Counted from the first letter of the stretch, positions 54,224 through 63,053 are shown. The stretch is 64,000 bases of DNA from Allobosea sp. BH3 (GCF_025499465.1 NZ_JAIMCA010000002.1:248001-312000), one strand, 5' to 3'. Numbers and translations: made by a program. Notes: generated from the letters alone by a model not told the origin.

Positions 54224-56749
54224 ATGGCTGTCGAAAGCCGCACCCGGTCTGGGGGACGCAGCAGGACGGAGCGGCGCGCGGCGCTGCTTGCCGGCTATCG
54301 CCCGCTGCCCGGCGTCTTCGACGAGTTTCTCGACGAGGCCGGCGCCGTGCGCCCGCATTGGGAGCCGTTCCTGGCTGGATGGTGCGCGCTGACGCCGTCC
54401 GAGCTCTCCCAGCGCTTCGGGCTGGCCGATCGGCATGTCCGCGACACCGGCGTATCCTACCGCGTCCATGGCGATATCGACGAGCGCGACCCCGGTGTCG
54501 GCGAGCGCCCCTGGCCGCTCTCGCATGTGCCGCTCGTCATTCCCGAGAGCGAGTGGGAGGTGATCGCGGCCGGCGTCACCCAGCGCGCGGAACTCCTGTC
54601 GCGGCTGCTCGACGACATCTACGGGCCGGGCGAGTTGATCGCGAGCGGCCTCGTTCCGGCCGCCGTGGTCACGGGCAGCCCGGATTATCTGCGCCCGGTG
54701 CAGGGAACGCCCGGCGGCGGGTCGCTACAACTCTACGCCGCCGATCTCGGCCGCGGCCCGGACGGGCGCTGGTGGGTGCTGCAGGACCGGACGCAGGCGC
54801 CCTCCGGCACCGGCTACGCGCTGGAGAACCGGCTGGCGCTGGCGCGCGCCTTCCCGGACATGTTCCGCAGCATGAACATCGAGCGGCTGGCGGCCTTCTT
54901 CCAGGGTTTCCGCGCCGGGCTCGTGCAGCATTCGAAGCGGATCGAGCCGCGCATCGCCCTGCTGACGCCGGGCCCGATGAACGAGAGCTATTTCGAGCAG
55001 GCCTATCTCGCGCGCTATCTCGGCTTCCTGCTGGTCGAGGGCGGCGATTTGCTGATGCGCGACGGGCGCGTGCATGTGCGCACCATCGCGGGCCTGAAGC
55101 GCGCCGATGTGATCTGGCGTCGCATCGATGGCGATTTCGCCGATCCGCTCGAACTGAATGCCCGATCGGCACTCGGCGTGGCCGGGCTGGTCGAGGCCGT
55201 GCGTCGCGGCAATGTCCATGTCGCCAACGGGCTCGGCTCCGGCGTCGTCGAGGCGCGCGCGCTGATGGGCTTCATGCCCGCCATCGCCCGGCAGCTCACC
55301 GGCGAAGAGCTGATCCTGCCCAATATCGCGACATGGTGGTGCGGCCAGCCTCATGAACGGCAGACGGTGCTCGACCGCCTCTCCGAGATGAGCGTGGCGC
55401 CCGCCTTCCGCAGCACCGCAGGCGGGTCCGATAACGCCCCGATGCTCGCCGGCGAGCTCTCGCCGGCCAACCGCGAGGCGCTGCGCGGGCTGATCGAGGC
55501 GCAGGGACGCGACTATGTCGGGCAGGAGGTGGTGCGGCTGTCGACCATGCCCGTTTTCCAGAACGGCCGGCTGGAACCACATCCGATGACGCTGCGCGTC
55601 TTTGCCGCCCATACGCCGGATGGCTGGAAGGTGATGCCCGGCGGTTTCTGCCGGATCTCGGACGAGCCGGATGCGCGCGCGGTCAACATGCGCAACGGCG
55701 TGCGCTCCAGCGACGTCTGGGTGACGTCGAGCGAGCCGGTTGCGCAGGTGACGCTGCTCCCGACGCCCGACCGCATCAGCATCCGTCGCATCACCGGAAC
55801 GCTGCCGAGCCGCGCCGCAGACAACCTGTTCTGGCTCGGGCGCTATCTGGAGCGCGGCGAGGCGACGCTGCGCCTGGTGCGCGCCCTGCTCGGCCGGCTG
55901 ATCGATGCCGACCCCGCGCCCGGCCGTAACGACACGGTGCGCCAGCTCGCCGGCATGCTCGTCGCCTGGGGCGGCGCCCCCGGCGGGCAGGAGAAGCGGA
56001 CACCGGCGGCACAGGCCTATGCGGCGCTCTACAGCCTCGACGATTACGGCTCCGCCGCCGCATCCATCCGCGAGGCGCGGCGCACGGCCTCGGTGATCCG
56101 CGAGCGCCTTTCGGTCGATGCCTGGCGGATCTTCAGCGATCTGCAGCGGCAGCTCCTGCCGGAAGACGGCCGCAAGCCGAGCGAGGGCGAGACCTTTGAG
56201 ATCGCGGATCGGGCGCTGAAATCGCTCGCCGCCTTCTCGGGCCTCAGCCAGGAGAACATGGTGCGCGGCCCGGGCTGGCGCTTCCTCGACATCGGCCGGC
56301 GGATGGAGCGGGGCATCGCGACCTGCCGCTTCGCGCGGCAGTTCGCCGACAGCCACGCATCGGGCGACAGCCTCGACGCGCTGCTCGACCTGACGGATTC
56401 GCAGATCAGCTATCGCTCCCGCTACCTGCTGGGCGCTAGCCTGCAGCCTGTGCTCGATCTCGTGATGCTCGACCCCTACAATCCGCGCTCGGTCGCGTTC
56501 CAGATCGAGCGGCTCGATGCCGAGATCGCCGCCCTGCCGACGCTGACCGATGACGGCATGCTGGAAGACCCGCGTCGGCTGGTGCTCAGGCTCGCCGCCG
56601 ATTGCCGCACCACGGAGGCCGGCCGGCTCGACCGCGCCAGCATCCTGCTGTTCGAGCAATTACTGATGGGCCTCTCCAGCGCCATCGCCGACCGCTACTT
56701 CCTGCAGAACAGCGATCCGCAAAACACGCGGCTGACGAGCATCGCGTGA
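54224..56749 (+). CDS. Circularly permuted ATP-grasp protein fused to an alpha-E domain
   Basis: 841 residues. The N-terminal about 490 residues match the circularly permuted type-2 ATP-grasp family (SHVPLVIPESEWEVIAAGVTQRAELLSRLLDDIYGP, VLQDRTQAPSGTGYALENRLA, LTPGPMNESYFEQAYLARYLGF, VANGLGSGVVEARALMGFMP). The C-terminal about 320 residues are the all-helical alpha-E domain, beginning SRAADNLFWLGRYLERGEATLRLVRALL and containing SYRSRYLLGASLQPVLDLVMLDPYNPRSV. ATP-grasp enzymes activate a carboxylate as acyl phosphate and ligate it to an amine, so this is the likely peptide-bond-forming component. The alpha-E domain always accompanies it in known clusters. It lies 76 bases after the DUF2126 gene, and its stop overlaps the next start (GTGA). 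Confidence 0.92.
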   Translation: MAVESRTRSGGRSRTERRAALLAGYRPLPGVFDEFLDEAGAVRPHWEPFLAGWCALTPSELSQRFGLADRHVRDTGVSYRVHGDIDERDPGVGERPWPLSHVPLVIPESEWEVIAAGVTQRAELLSRLLDDIYGPGELIASGLVPAAVVTGSPDYLRPVQGTPGGGSLQLYAADLGRGPDGRWWVLQDRTQAPSGTGYALENRLALARAFPDMFRSMNIERLAAFFQGFRAGLVQHSKRIEPRIALLTPGPMNESYFEQAYLARYLGFLLVEGGDLLMRDGRVHVRTIAGLKRADVIWRRIDGDFADPLELNARSALGVAGLVEAVRRGNVHVANGLGSGVVEARALMGFMPAIARQLTGEELILPNIATWWCGQPHERQTVLDRLSEMSVAPAFRSTAGGSDNAPMLAGELSPANREALRGLIEAQGRDYVGQEVVRLSTMPVFQNGRLEPHPMTLRVFAAHTPDGWKVMPGGFCRISDEPDARAVNMRNGVRSSDVWVTSSEPVAQVTLLPTPDRISIRRITGTLPSRAADNLFWLGRYLERGEATLRLVRALLGRLIDADPAPGRNDTVRQLAGMLVAWGGAPGGQEKRTPAAQAYAALYSLDDYGSAAASIREARRTASVIRERLSVDAWRIFSDLQRQLLPEDGRKPSEGETFEIADRALKSLAAFSGLSQENMVRGPGWRFLDIGRRMERGIATCRFARQFADSHASGDSLDALLDLTDSQISYRSRYLLGASLQPVLDLVMLDPYNPRSVAFQIERLDAEIAALPTLTDDGMLEDPRRLVLRLAADCRTTEAGRLDRASILLFEQLLMGLSSAIADRYFLQNSDPQNTRLTSIA

Positions 56750-57624
56750 TCTACGAGCTGCGCCATCTCACCACCTACGGCTACAGCCGCTCGGTGCCCT
56801 TCGCCCGCTGCATCCTGCGGCTGCTGCCGCGCAGCGGCGTCGGCCAGGACGTGCAGAAGAGCGAACTGCTGATCACCCCGCGCCCGGCCGAACGCAGCGA
56901 CGGAATCTGCTTCTTCGGCAACCGGATGACGACCATCACCATCACCAAGCCGCATCGCGAGCTGAAGGTGGAGATGCGGGCGCGCATCGAGGTGAATCGC
57001 CCGGCCCCGCCGCACCCGGCCCTGACCAGAGGCTGGGAGGAGGTGGCGCGGCTCGCGCTGGGTTCGACCAGCCTCGCCCCGGATTCGCCGACGCATCATC
57101 TTTATCCGAGCCGGCTCGTGCCGCATGTGCAGGGCGTGGTCGAGTATGCCCGCACGTCCTTCACCCCCGGCCGGCCGGTGCTGGAGGCGGCGAGCGAGCT
57201 GATGGCGCGCATCCGCCGCGACTTCACCTACGATCCCGAGGCGACGGAGGTGACGACGCCGCTGGCCGAGGCCTTCGCGGCGCGACACGGCGTCTGCCAG
57301 GACTTCGCCCACATCATGATCGCCGGACTGCGTGGTCTTGGCCTGCCGGGCGCCTATGTCTCCGGCTATATCCGCACCATCCCGCCTCCCGGCGAGAAGC
57401 GGCTCGAGGGCGCCGATGCCAGCCATGCCTGGGTGATGCTGTGGTGCGGGCCGGACACAGGCTGGGTCGGGCTCGACCCGACCAACGACCTGATCGTCGC
57501 CGACGACCACATCGTCACCGCCTTCGGCCGCGACTATGCCGATGTCGCCCCGCTCGACGGCGTGGTGATAGGCCCCGGCACGCAGAAGGTCGGCGTCGCA
57601 GTCGACGTGATCCCGGTCGGCTGA
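56746..57624 (+). CDS. Transglutaminase-like cysteine peptidase (second copy)
   Basis: 292 residues, GTG start at 56746 overlapping the upstream stop, where the family opening IYELRHLTTYGYSRSV begins. N-terminal beta domain (about 1-110) and transglutaminase core with Cys184 (RHGVCQDFAH), His227 (DASHAWVML) and Asp244 (GLDPTNDL). Protein family: bacterial transglutaminase-like peptidases accompanying ATP-grasp/alpha-E genes. Completes the three-gene unit; the Anbu proteasome-like peptidase sometimes found with such units is absent here. Confidence 0.94.
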   Translation: MIYELRHLTTYGYSRSVPFARCILRLLPRSGVGQDVQKSELLITPRPAERSDGICFFGNRMTTITITKPHRELKVEMRARIEVNRPAPPHPALTRGWEEVARLALGSTSLAPDSPTHHLYPSRLVPHVQGVVEYARTSFTPGRPVLEAASELMARIRRDFTYDPEATEVTTPLAEAFAARHGVCQDFAHIMIAGLRGLGLPGAYVSGYIRTIPPPGEKRLEGADASHAWVMLWCGPDTGWVGLDPTNDLIVADDHIVTAFGRDYADVAPLDGVVIGPGTQKVGVAVDVIPVG

Positions 57625-57628
57625 GCGC

Positions 57629-57994
57629 TCAGGCCGCCGCTTCCGACGCAGCAGCGGAAACGGACGTGCGGGCGTGCTGCTCGCCCCAGGCCTTCAACGC
57701 CATGATGACCGGCTCAAGAGTGCGGCCCTTCGCGGAGAGGCTGTATTCGACGCGCGGCGGCACTTCCGGATAAACGACGCGCAGGATCAGCCCGTCCGCC
57801 TCCAGCTCACGCAGCTGTGTGGTCAGCATGCGCTGGGTCACGCCCGGAATGCGCCGGCGCAGCTCGCTGAAGCGCAGCGTGCCTCCCGTCAGGTGATAGA
57901 GCGCGATGCCCTTCCACTTGCCGCCGATCAGGCCGAGCGCGGCCTCGACGGGGCAGCCGGCCGAGCAATAGGGCTCCTGAAAACGCGGCGGCAT
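57629..57994 (-). CDS. HxlR-family transcriptional regulator
   Basis: 121 residues from ATG 57994; the frame stays open far upstream, antisense to the neighbouring gene, which I discount. Typical HxlR winged helix: [53 protein letters not shown], and the wing [17 protein letters not shown]. Two N-terminal cysteines (Cys10 and Cys14) recall the redox/quinone-sensing Cys of YodB- and QorR-type members. It is divergent from the quinone-reductase-like gene at 58094 and convergent with the transglutaminase gene, only 4 bases away. Confidence 0.93.
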   Translation of the reverse strand: MPPRFQEPYCSAGCPVEAALGLIGGKWKGIALYHLTGGTLRFSELRRRIPGVTQRMLTTQLRELEADGLILRVVYPEVPPRVEYSLSAKGRTLEPVIMALKAWGEQHARTSVSAAASEAAA

Positions 57995-58093
57995 GTCGGT
58001 ATCCTTTTTGACACTATAGGCTGGATTTGTGCGTTCTTGCGCCTTTCGAGAGTTATGCGCATCTCCGCTCCACCGCAATGCAGGAGAGACGCC
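57995..58093. promoter_or_regulatory. Divergent control region HxlR / quinone reductase-like gene
   Basis: 99 bases. The AT-rich part around 58001-58020 contains TTGACA (58008-58013) and, overlapping on the minus strand, TATAGT (58018-58013), so promoters of the two genes may overlap there. It is the natural place for the HxlR operator, but I cannot define an inverted repeat with confidence. Confidence 0.3.
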
Positions 58094-59107
58094 ATGCGCG
58101 CCGTCGGATACCGCCAGTCGCAGCCCATCGCTGCCGAGACCAGCCTGATCGACCTGGAACTGCCCGAGCCTGTCCCGGCCGGGCACGACCTGCTCGTCGA
58201 GGTCAAGGCCGTCTCGGTCAACCCTGTCGACACCAAGGTGCGCATGCGCGCCCAGCCCGCCGAGGGGCAGGCCAATGTGCTCGGCTGGGATGCGGCCGGC
58301 GTGGTCAAGGCCGTCGGGCCGCAGGCGAAAGGCTTCAAGCCGGGCGACGAGGTCTTCTACGCCGGCGCCATCGACCGCCCCGGCTCCAATGCCCAGTTCC
58401 ATCTCGTCGATGAGCGCATCGTCGGCCCCAAGCCGAAGAGCCTCGGCTTTGCGGAAGCGGCGGCGCTGCCCCTGACCTCCATCACCGCCTGGGAAATGCT
58501 GTTCGACCGGCTCGACATCCGCAGGCCCGTGCCGGGCGCGGCCCCTGCCCTGCTGATCATCGGCGGCGCCGGCGGCGTCGGCTCGGTCGCCATCCAGCTC
58601 GCACGCAGGCTGACCGACGTGACGGTGATCGCGACGGCCTCGCGGCCGGAGACAGCGGCCTGGGCGAAGGAACTCGGCGCCCATCATGTCGTCGACCATA
58701 CCAAGCCGCTGCCCGAGCAGGTCACGGCGCTCGGCATCGGCGCGCCCGCCTTCGTCTTCTCGACGACGCATTCCGACACGCATCTGGCGGGCATCGTCGA
58801 GCTCATGGCACCGCAGGGGCGTTTCGGGCTGATCGACGACCCGCAGACGCTCGACGCCAACCCGCTGAAGCGCAAGAGCCTGTCCCTGCACTGGGAGCTG
58901 ATGTTCACCCGCTCGCTGTTCCAGACGGCCGATATCGCCGAACAGGGCAAGCTGCTGACCGAGGTGTCAAAGCTCGTCGACGCCGGCACGGTGAAAACGA
59001 CGCTCGCCGAGCATTTCGGCACGATCAACGCCGAGAACCTGAAGCGCGCCCATGCCCTGATCGAGAGCAACCGCGCCAAGGGCAAGATCGTGCTCGAAGG
59101 CTTCTGA
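58094..59107 (+). CDS. Zinc-type alcohol dehydrogenase / quinone oxidoreductase-like protein
   Basis: 337 residues from ATG 58094, with AGGAGAG upstream. MDR superfamily: GroES-like N-terminal domain ([32 protein letters not shown]) and a Rossmann domain with [19 protein letters not shown] near residue 157 for NADPH. No structural-zinc cysteines and no catalytic Cys-His set are seen, so it is of the zinc-free quinone-reductase (ZADH/QOR) kind. Divergent from an HxlR regulator, a common pairing in which quinones or electrophiles induce the reductase. Bidirectional terminator downstream. Confidence 0.92.
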   Translation: MRAVGYRQSQPIAAETSLIDLELPEPVPAGHDLLVEVKAVSVNPVDTKVRMRAQPAEGQANVLGWDAAGVVKAVGPQAKGFKPGDEVFYAGAIDRPGSNAQFHLVDERIVGPKPKSLGFAEAAALPLTSITAWEMLFDRLDIRRPVPGAAPALLIIGGAGGVGSVAIQLARRLTDVTVIATASRPETAAWAKELGAHHVVDHTKPLPEQVTALGIGAPAFVFSTTHSDTHLAGIVELMAPQGRFGLIDDPQTLDANPLKRKSLSLHWELMFTRSLFQTADIAEQGKLLTEVSKLVDAGTVKTTLAEHFGTINAENLKRAHALIESNRAKGKIVLEGF

Positions 59108-59113
59108 CATGAA

Positions 59114-59141
59114 AAGGGCCGCGCCTTTCGGCGCGGCCCTT
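59114..59141. terminator. Bidirectional intrinsic terminator
   Basis: Perfect 12-base stem AAGGGCCGCGCC / GGCGCGGCCCTT with a TTTC loop between the convergent quinone-reductase-like and aldehyde dehydrogenase genes. On the minus strand it ends in CCCTTTTC; on the plus strand in CCCTTCCCTATT. Confidence 0.9.
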
Positions 59142-59166
59142 CCCTATTCCACGGCGATGCCGCCGA

Positions 59167-60612
59167 TCAGGCCAGCGTGTAGGCCGTCTTGACCGTGGTG
59201 TAGAACTCCTTGGCGTAGGCGCCCTGCTCGCGCGAGCCGTAGCTGGAGCCCTTCCGGCCGCCGAACGGCACATGGTAGTCGACGCCGGCCGTCGGCAGGT
59301 TGACCATCACCATGCCGGCCTCGCTGTTGCGCTTGAAGTGCGTCGCATACTTCAGCGAGGTGGTGCAGATGCCGGACGACAGACCAAACTCGGTGTCGTT
59401 GGCGACGGCGAGCGCCTCCTCGTAGTCCTTCACGCGGATGATGTTGGCGACCGGGCCGAAGACCTCCTCACGCGAGATGCGCATGGCGTTGGTCGTCTCG
59501 GTGAAGAGCGCCGGCTGCAGATAGAAGCCGGGGGTCTCGCGCTTCAGCAGTTCACCGCCGAAGGCGAGCTTGCCGCCCTCGTCCTTGGCGATCTGGATGT
59601 ATTTCAGGTCCTGGTCGAGCTGGCTCTGGTCGACGACGGGGCCGATATGGGTGCCAGCCTTCAGCGCGTCGTCGACGACGACGCCCTTCAGGCGCTCGAT
59701 GCAGGCCTCGACGAACTTGTCGTGGATGCCGGCCTGCACGATCAGGCGCGAGGACGCCGTGCAGCGCTGGCCGGTGGAGAAGAACGCACCGTTGACCGCG
59801 ACCTCGACCGCCGTCTTGAGGTCGGCGTCGTCCAGCACCACGAGCGGGTTCTTGCCGCCCATCTCGAGCTGGACCTTCTTCATCGGGTTGGACGCGATGC
59901 AGGCGGCCGCCACCTTGCGGCCGGTCGCGACCGAGCCGGTGAAGGAGATGGCGTGGACGTCCTTGTGCTCCAGCAGCGCCTGGCCGACGACCGAGCCGCG
60001 GCCCATGACGAGGTTGAGCACGCCCTTGGGCAGGCCGGCGCGCTGGATGATGTCGACCAGCGCCCAGGCCGAGCCCGGCACGAGATCGGCCGGCTTGATG
60101 ACGACGCAGTTGCCCCAGGCGAGCGCCGGCGCGATCTTCCACGCCGGGATCGCGATCGGAAAGTTCCAGGGCGTGATCATGCCCACGATGCCGACCGCCT
60201 CACGCGTGATCTCGACGCCGACGCCCGGACGCACGGAGGGGACCATCTCGCCGCCGGTGCGCAGGCATTCGCCAGCGAAGAAAGCGAAGACTTGTCCGGC
60301 GCGGGTCGCCTCGCCGATGCCCTCGGGAAGGGTCTTGCCCTCCTCGCGCGAGAGCAGCTTGCCGAGCTCTTCCTTGCGGGCAAGAATCTCGTCGGAGGCC
60401 TTCTTCAGGATGTCGTAGCGCTCCTGCGGCGTGGAGCGGCTCCAGGCCGGGAACGCGGCCTTGGCGGCGGCGACCGCGTTGTTCAGATCCTCGACCGTGC
60501 CCTGCGAGTACTCGCCGACGACATCGTTGGTGTTGGAGGGGTTGATGTTGCGCGAGGCGTTGCCCGCACCGGCCCATTCGCCGGCGATCAGATTCTTGAA
60601 GGGCGCGTTCAT
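59167..60612 (-). CDS. Aldehyde dehydrogenase, semialdehyde type
   Basis: 481 residues from ATG 60612, with GGAGAG 8 bases before it (in-frame GTG 60627 is less likely). Catalytic Cys in FFSTGQRCTASSR near residue 285, catalytic Glu in QLEMGGKNPLVV near 252, NAD(P) site ITPWNFPIAIPAWKIAPAL near 150 and FTGSVATGRKV. The overall type is close to 2,5-dioxovalerate (alpha-ketoglutaric semialdehyde) and succinic semialdehyde dehydrogenases, which finish sugar-acid or proline-derivative breakdown. It stands alone, so the natural aldehyde cannot be fixed. Confidence 0.93.
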   Translation of the reverse strand: MNAPFKNLIAGEWAGAGNASRNINPSNTNDVVGEYSQGTVEDLNNAVAAAKAAFPAWSRSTPQERYDILKKASDEILARKEELGKLLSREEGKTLPEGIGEATRAGQVFAFFAGECLRTGGEMVPSVRPGVGVEITREAVGIVGMITPWNFPIAIPAWKIAPALAWGNCVVIKPADLVPGSAWALVDIIQRAGLPKGVLNLVMGRGSVVGQALLEHKDVHAISFTGSVATGRKVAAACIASNPMKKVQLEMGGKNPLVVLDDADLKTAVEVAVNGAFFSTGQRCTASSRLIVQAGIHDKFVEACIERLKGVVVDDALKAGTHIGPVVDQSQLDQDLKYIQIAKDEGGKLAFGGELLKRETPGFYLQPALFTETTNAMRISREEVFGPVANIIRVKDYEEALAVANDTEFGLSSGICTTSLKYATHFKRNSEAGMVMVNLPTAGVDYHVPFGGRKGSSYGSREQGAYAKEFYTTVKTAYTLA

Positions 60613-60726
60613 CTGTTTCTCTCCCACGACACTGAAAACTTCGCGCGCGGTGTTACCCTTTTTGGCAGCCGAAGGCCAATGCGCCGAAGACGGCCGCCCA
60701 TCCCCGAACCGCAGACCGCGCAGGCA

Positions 60727-61383
60727 CTAAAATTCCGCGTCGAGTTCCTCGAGTTCCTCGGGCTCGGCCTTCGCCGCCTCGATCCAGCTCCTGAGGGCCG
60801 GCCATTGCGCGATGGCGTGGCAATACTCCCGGCTCGCCGGGTCGAGCGCCACGTCATAGGTCAGGAAGCGCAGGCAGACCGGCGCATACATCGCATCCGC
60901 CATGGTCAGGGTCTCGCCGAAGAGATAGGGCCCGCCATAGCTCTCGAGGCATTCGCGCCAGATCTCAGTGACGCGGTCGATGTCGGCCTGGGCGCCGGCC
61001 CAGACCTTGAAGCCGGGGTAATGCGCCTTGAGGTTCATCGGCAGGGCCGAGCGCAGATTGGCGAAGCCGGAATGCATCTCGCCGCTGATGGCGCGGCAAT
61101 GCGCCCGCGCCTTGCGCTCCGCCGGCAGGAGCCCCGCCTCAGGCGCGATCTCGTCGAGATAGCCGGCGATGGCGAGCGTATCCCAGACCTTGACGTCGCC
61201 ATGGAACAGGCAAGGCACGAGGAAGGACGGCGAGAGCAGCAGGAGCTCGGCGCGTGTCGAGGGGTCGTCGGCCGAGAGCATGCGCTCCTCGATCTCCAGC
61301 CCCGCCATCTTGCACAGCAGCCAGCCGCGCAAGGACCAGGAGGAGTAGTTCCGGCTGCTGATCGTCAAGGTCGCCGTCGTCAT
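60727..61383 (-). CDS. Glutathione S-transferase family protein
   Basis: 218 residues from ATG 61383, preceded by AGGAAG. Thioredoxin-like N-terminal domain (TISSRNYSSWSLRGWLLCKMAGL; Ser13/Ser14-type start of helix 1, SPSFLVPCLF with the cis-Pro), then the helical C-terminal domain with ETLTMADAMYAPV. Resembles the GST group with N-terminal SxxSxR signature of maleylacetoacetate-isomerase-like and Zeta-related proteins. Cytoplasmic detoxification or isomerase role; substrate unknown. Divergent from phaZ with 66 bases between. Confidence 0.9.
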   Translation of the reverse strand: MTTATLTISSRNYSSWSLRGWLLCKMAGLEIEERMLSADDPSTRAELLLLSPSFLVPCLFHGDVKVWDTLAIAGYLDEIAPEAGLLPAERKARAHCRAISGEMHSGFANLRSALPMNLKAHYPGFKVWAGAQADIDRVTEIWRECLESYGGPYLFGETLTMADAMYAPVCLRFLTYDVALDPASREYCHAIAQWPALRSWIEAAKAEPEELEELDAEF

Positions 61384-61449
61384 GGCCTGCTTCCTGGGGC
61401 GCGATGGCACGATCCTAGCAAGAGACGTTCCATTACAGGGTCTGGACCC

Positions 61450-62664
61450 ATGATGTACCTTGCCTATCAGGCCCAATCGGACCTCATCAATCCGGCGCGG
61501 ATGCTGGCGCAGGCGGCGCTGGCCACGCTCGGCGCAAAGGCCCTGTCGGGGGAGCCGGTTTCACTGCGCGCAGCCGCTGCGGCCTATGAGATGGTGACGC
61601 GGGCGGGCATCAGCCATGAGCGGCCGCCCTACAGGATATTCAGCGTGCGCGACGGCAACCGCGAGGTGGCTGTCACCGAGGAGGTGGCGCTCGCCCTGCC
61701 CTTCGGCAGCCTGCTGAGGTTCCGCAAGGATGTGGCGGCGGAGCAGGCCAAGGTGCTGGTCGTCGCGCCGATGTCCGGCCATTTCGCGACGCTGCTGCGC
61801 AACACGGTGGCGACGCTGCTGCAGGACCACGACGTCTACATCACCGACTGGCACAATGCCCGCGACGTGCCGCTTTCAGACGGCGCCTTCGGCTATGACG
61901 ACTATGTCGACACGCTGATCCGCTTCATCGAGGAGCTGGGACCGGACACGCATGTCGTCGCCGTCTGCCAGCCCTGCGTGCAGGTGCTTACCGCGGCGGC
62001 GGTGATGGCCCAGGCGGGCAACCCGGCCCAGCCGCGCAGCATGACTCTGATGGCCGGGCCGGTCGACACGCGCATCAACCCGACGACGGTCAACAAGCTG
62101 GCGACCGAGCGGCCGATCGAATGGTTCCGCAAGAACCTGATCGCGACCGTGCCGGCGCGCCATGCCGGGGCGGGCCGCAGGGTCTATCCCGGCTTCGTGC
62201 AGCTCGGCGCCTTCATGGCGATGAATATGGGCCGGCACCTCAACGCCCATATCGACATGTTCACACATCTGGCCACAGGCGCCAGCGAGGAAGCCGAGAA
62301 GATCAAGACCTTCTACGACGAGTATTTCGCGGTGCTGGACCTGCCGGCCGAGTTCTATCTCGAGACGGTGCAGTGGATCTTCCAGGAGGCAAGGCTGGCG
62401 GCGGGCACGCTGAGCTACCGCGGCGAAAAGGTCGATTGCCGGGCGATCCGCAAGACATCGCTCCTGACCGTCGAGGGCGAGCGCGACGACATCTGCTCGC
62501 TCGGCCAGACGGCCTCCGCCCATGATCTGTGCTCGGGCCTCAAGCCGTTCCGGAAGCGCCACCACATGCAGGCCGGCGTCGGCCATTACGGCGTGTTCTC
62601 GGGGCGGAAATGGGAAGGGCAGATCTACCCGATCGTCCGCAACATGATCGTTGCGAGCAGCTAG
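61450..62664 (+). CDS. phaZ: Intracellular polyhydroxyalkanoate depolymerase
   Basis: 404 residues from ATG 61450 (second ATG at 61453). Opening MMYLAYQAQSDLINPARMLA is characteristic of the PhaZ family that mobilises stored PHB granules. The nucleophile elbow reads VAVCQPCVQV: Cys173 replaces the usual Ser, as in other intracellular PhaZ enzymes; a second Cys176 follows. Further features: FPITDWHN-like segment YITDWHNARDVPLS near 130 and the His region MQAGVGHYGVFSGRKW near the C-terminus. No signal peptide, consistent with granule-surface action. Implies PHB storage by the organism; phaCAB genes are not here. Confidence 0.94.
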   Translation: MMYLAYQAQSDLINPARMLAQAALATLGAKALSGEPVSLRAAAAAYEMVTRAGISHERPPYRIFSVRDGNREVAVTEEVALALPFGSLLRFRKDVAAEQAKVLVVAPMSGHFATLLRNTVATLLQDHDVYITDWHNARDVPLSDGAFGYDDYVDTLIRFIEELGPDTHVVAVCQPCVQVLTAAAVMAQAGNPAQPRSMTLMAGPVDTRINPTTVNKLATERPIEWFRKNLIATVPARHAGAGRRVYPGFVQLGAFMAMNMGRHLNAHIDMFTHLATGASEEAEKIKTFYDEYFAVLDLPAEFYLETVQWIFQEARLAAGTLSYRGEKVDCRAIRKTSLLTVEGERDDICSLGQTASAHDLCSGLKPFRKRHHMQAGVGHYGVFSGRKWEGQIYPIVRNMIVASS

Positions 62665-62716
62665 ATCGCCGCGTGTCGGACAGCGCGCGATAACGGTGAT
62701 CTAGCTCATTGTTGCC

Positions 62717-62736
62717 GCATCGGATTGATCCGATGC
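62717..62736. terminator. Perfect palindrome between convergent genes
   Basis: GCATCGGAT and ATCCGATGC form a 9-base stem with a 2-base apex between the phaZ stop and the 50-residue membrane protein's stop. Probably a bidirectional terminator or a member of a repeat family: the GCATC-CGA word recurs in the inverted repeat at 63590. No U-tract. Confidence 0.6.
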
Positions 62737-62748
62737 TATCGTCGGCGC

Positions 62749-62901
62749 TCACTTCTCCTTGATGGAAAGCCCGTTCTTGCCGACAGAAATCTCGACGCCG
62801 TCCGGCTGCTTCTTCTCCTCGTAGAGCGCATAGCTGGTGACAGCGAGGCCTGCGACGAGAATAATGACAATGGCGACGAGCAGATTGCGCGATGCGAGCA
62901 T
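62749..62901 (-). CDS. Small single-pass membrane protein (50 residues)
   Basis: Starts at ATG 62901 with GGGGGA 7 bases upstream; the frame is open to 63036, but that part is not protein-like. Residues 6-29 (LLVAIVIILVAGLAVTSYAL) form a TM helix or uncleaved signal anchor. The short tail EEKKQPDGVEISVGKNGLSIKEK is hydrophilic and would face the periplasm. No family I can name; similar-looking short anchored proteins are common in Hyphomicrobiales. Monocistronic. Confidence 0.75.
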   Translation of the reverse strand: MLASRNLLVAIVIILVAGLAVTSYALYEEKKQPDGVEISVGKNGLSIKEK

Positions 62902-63053
62902 AAGGTGTCCCCCAACAGCCGACAGGTTGCGGCGCCGGTCTAACGCGTTCCGCCCTGCAAGGTTCCGCGGACGAGCCCAAGGATCGCCGGATGGAACTGC
63001 CGCCGTCGTCACTGACTTTCTGAGGTCGAACGTCACGCGAGCAGGAGGTTGCC

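Noticed and set aside
54725..56659. 644-codon minus-strand frame opposite the ATP-grasp/alpha-E gene
   Set aside because: His/Arg/Gly-rich antisense frame without motifs, whereas the plus-strand protein is a clear family member.
57995..58891. N-terminal extension of the HxlR frame up to 58891
   Set aside because: Lies antisense to the quinone-reductase-like gene; HxlR proteins start close to the winged helix, at ATG 57994.
59272..61449. Long plus-strand frame running into phaZ, opposite the aldehyde dehydrogenase and GST genes
   Set aside because: Only the part from 61450 on resembles a protein (PhaZ); the rest is antisense to two clear genes.
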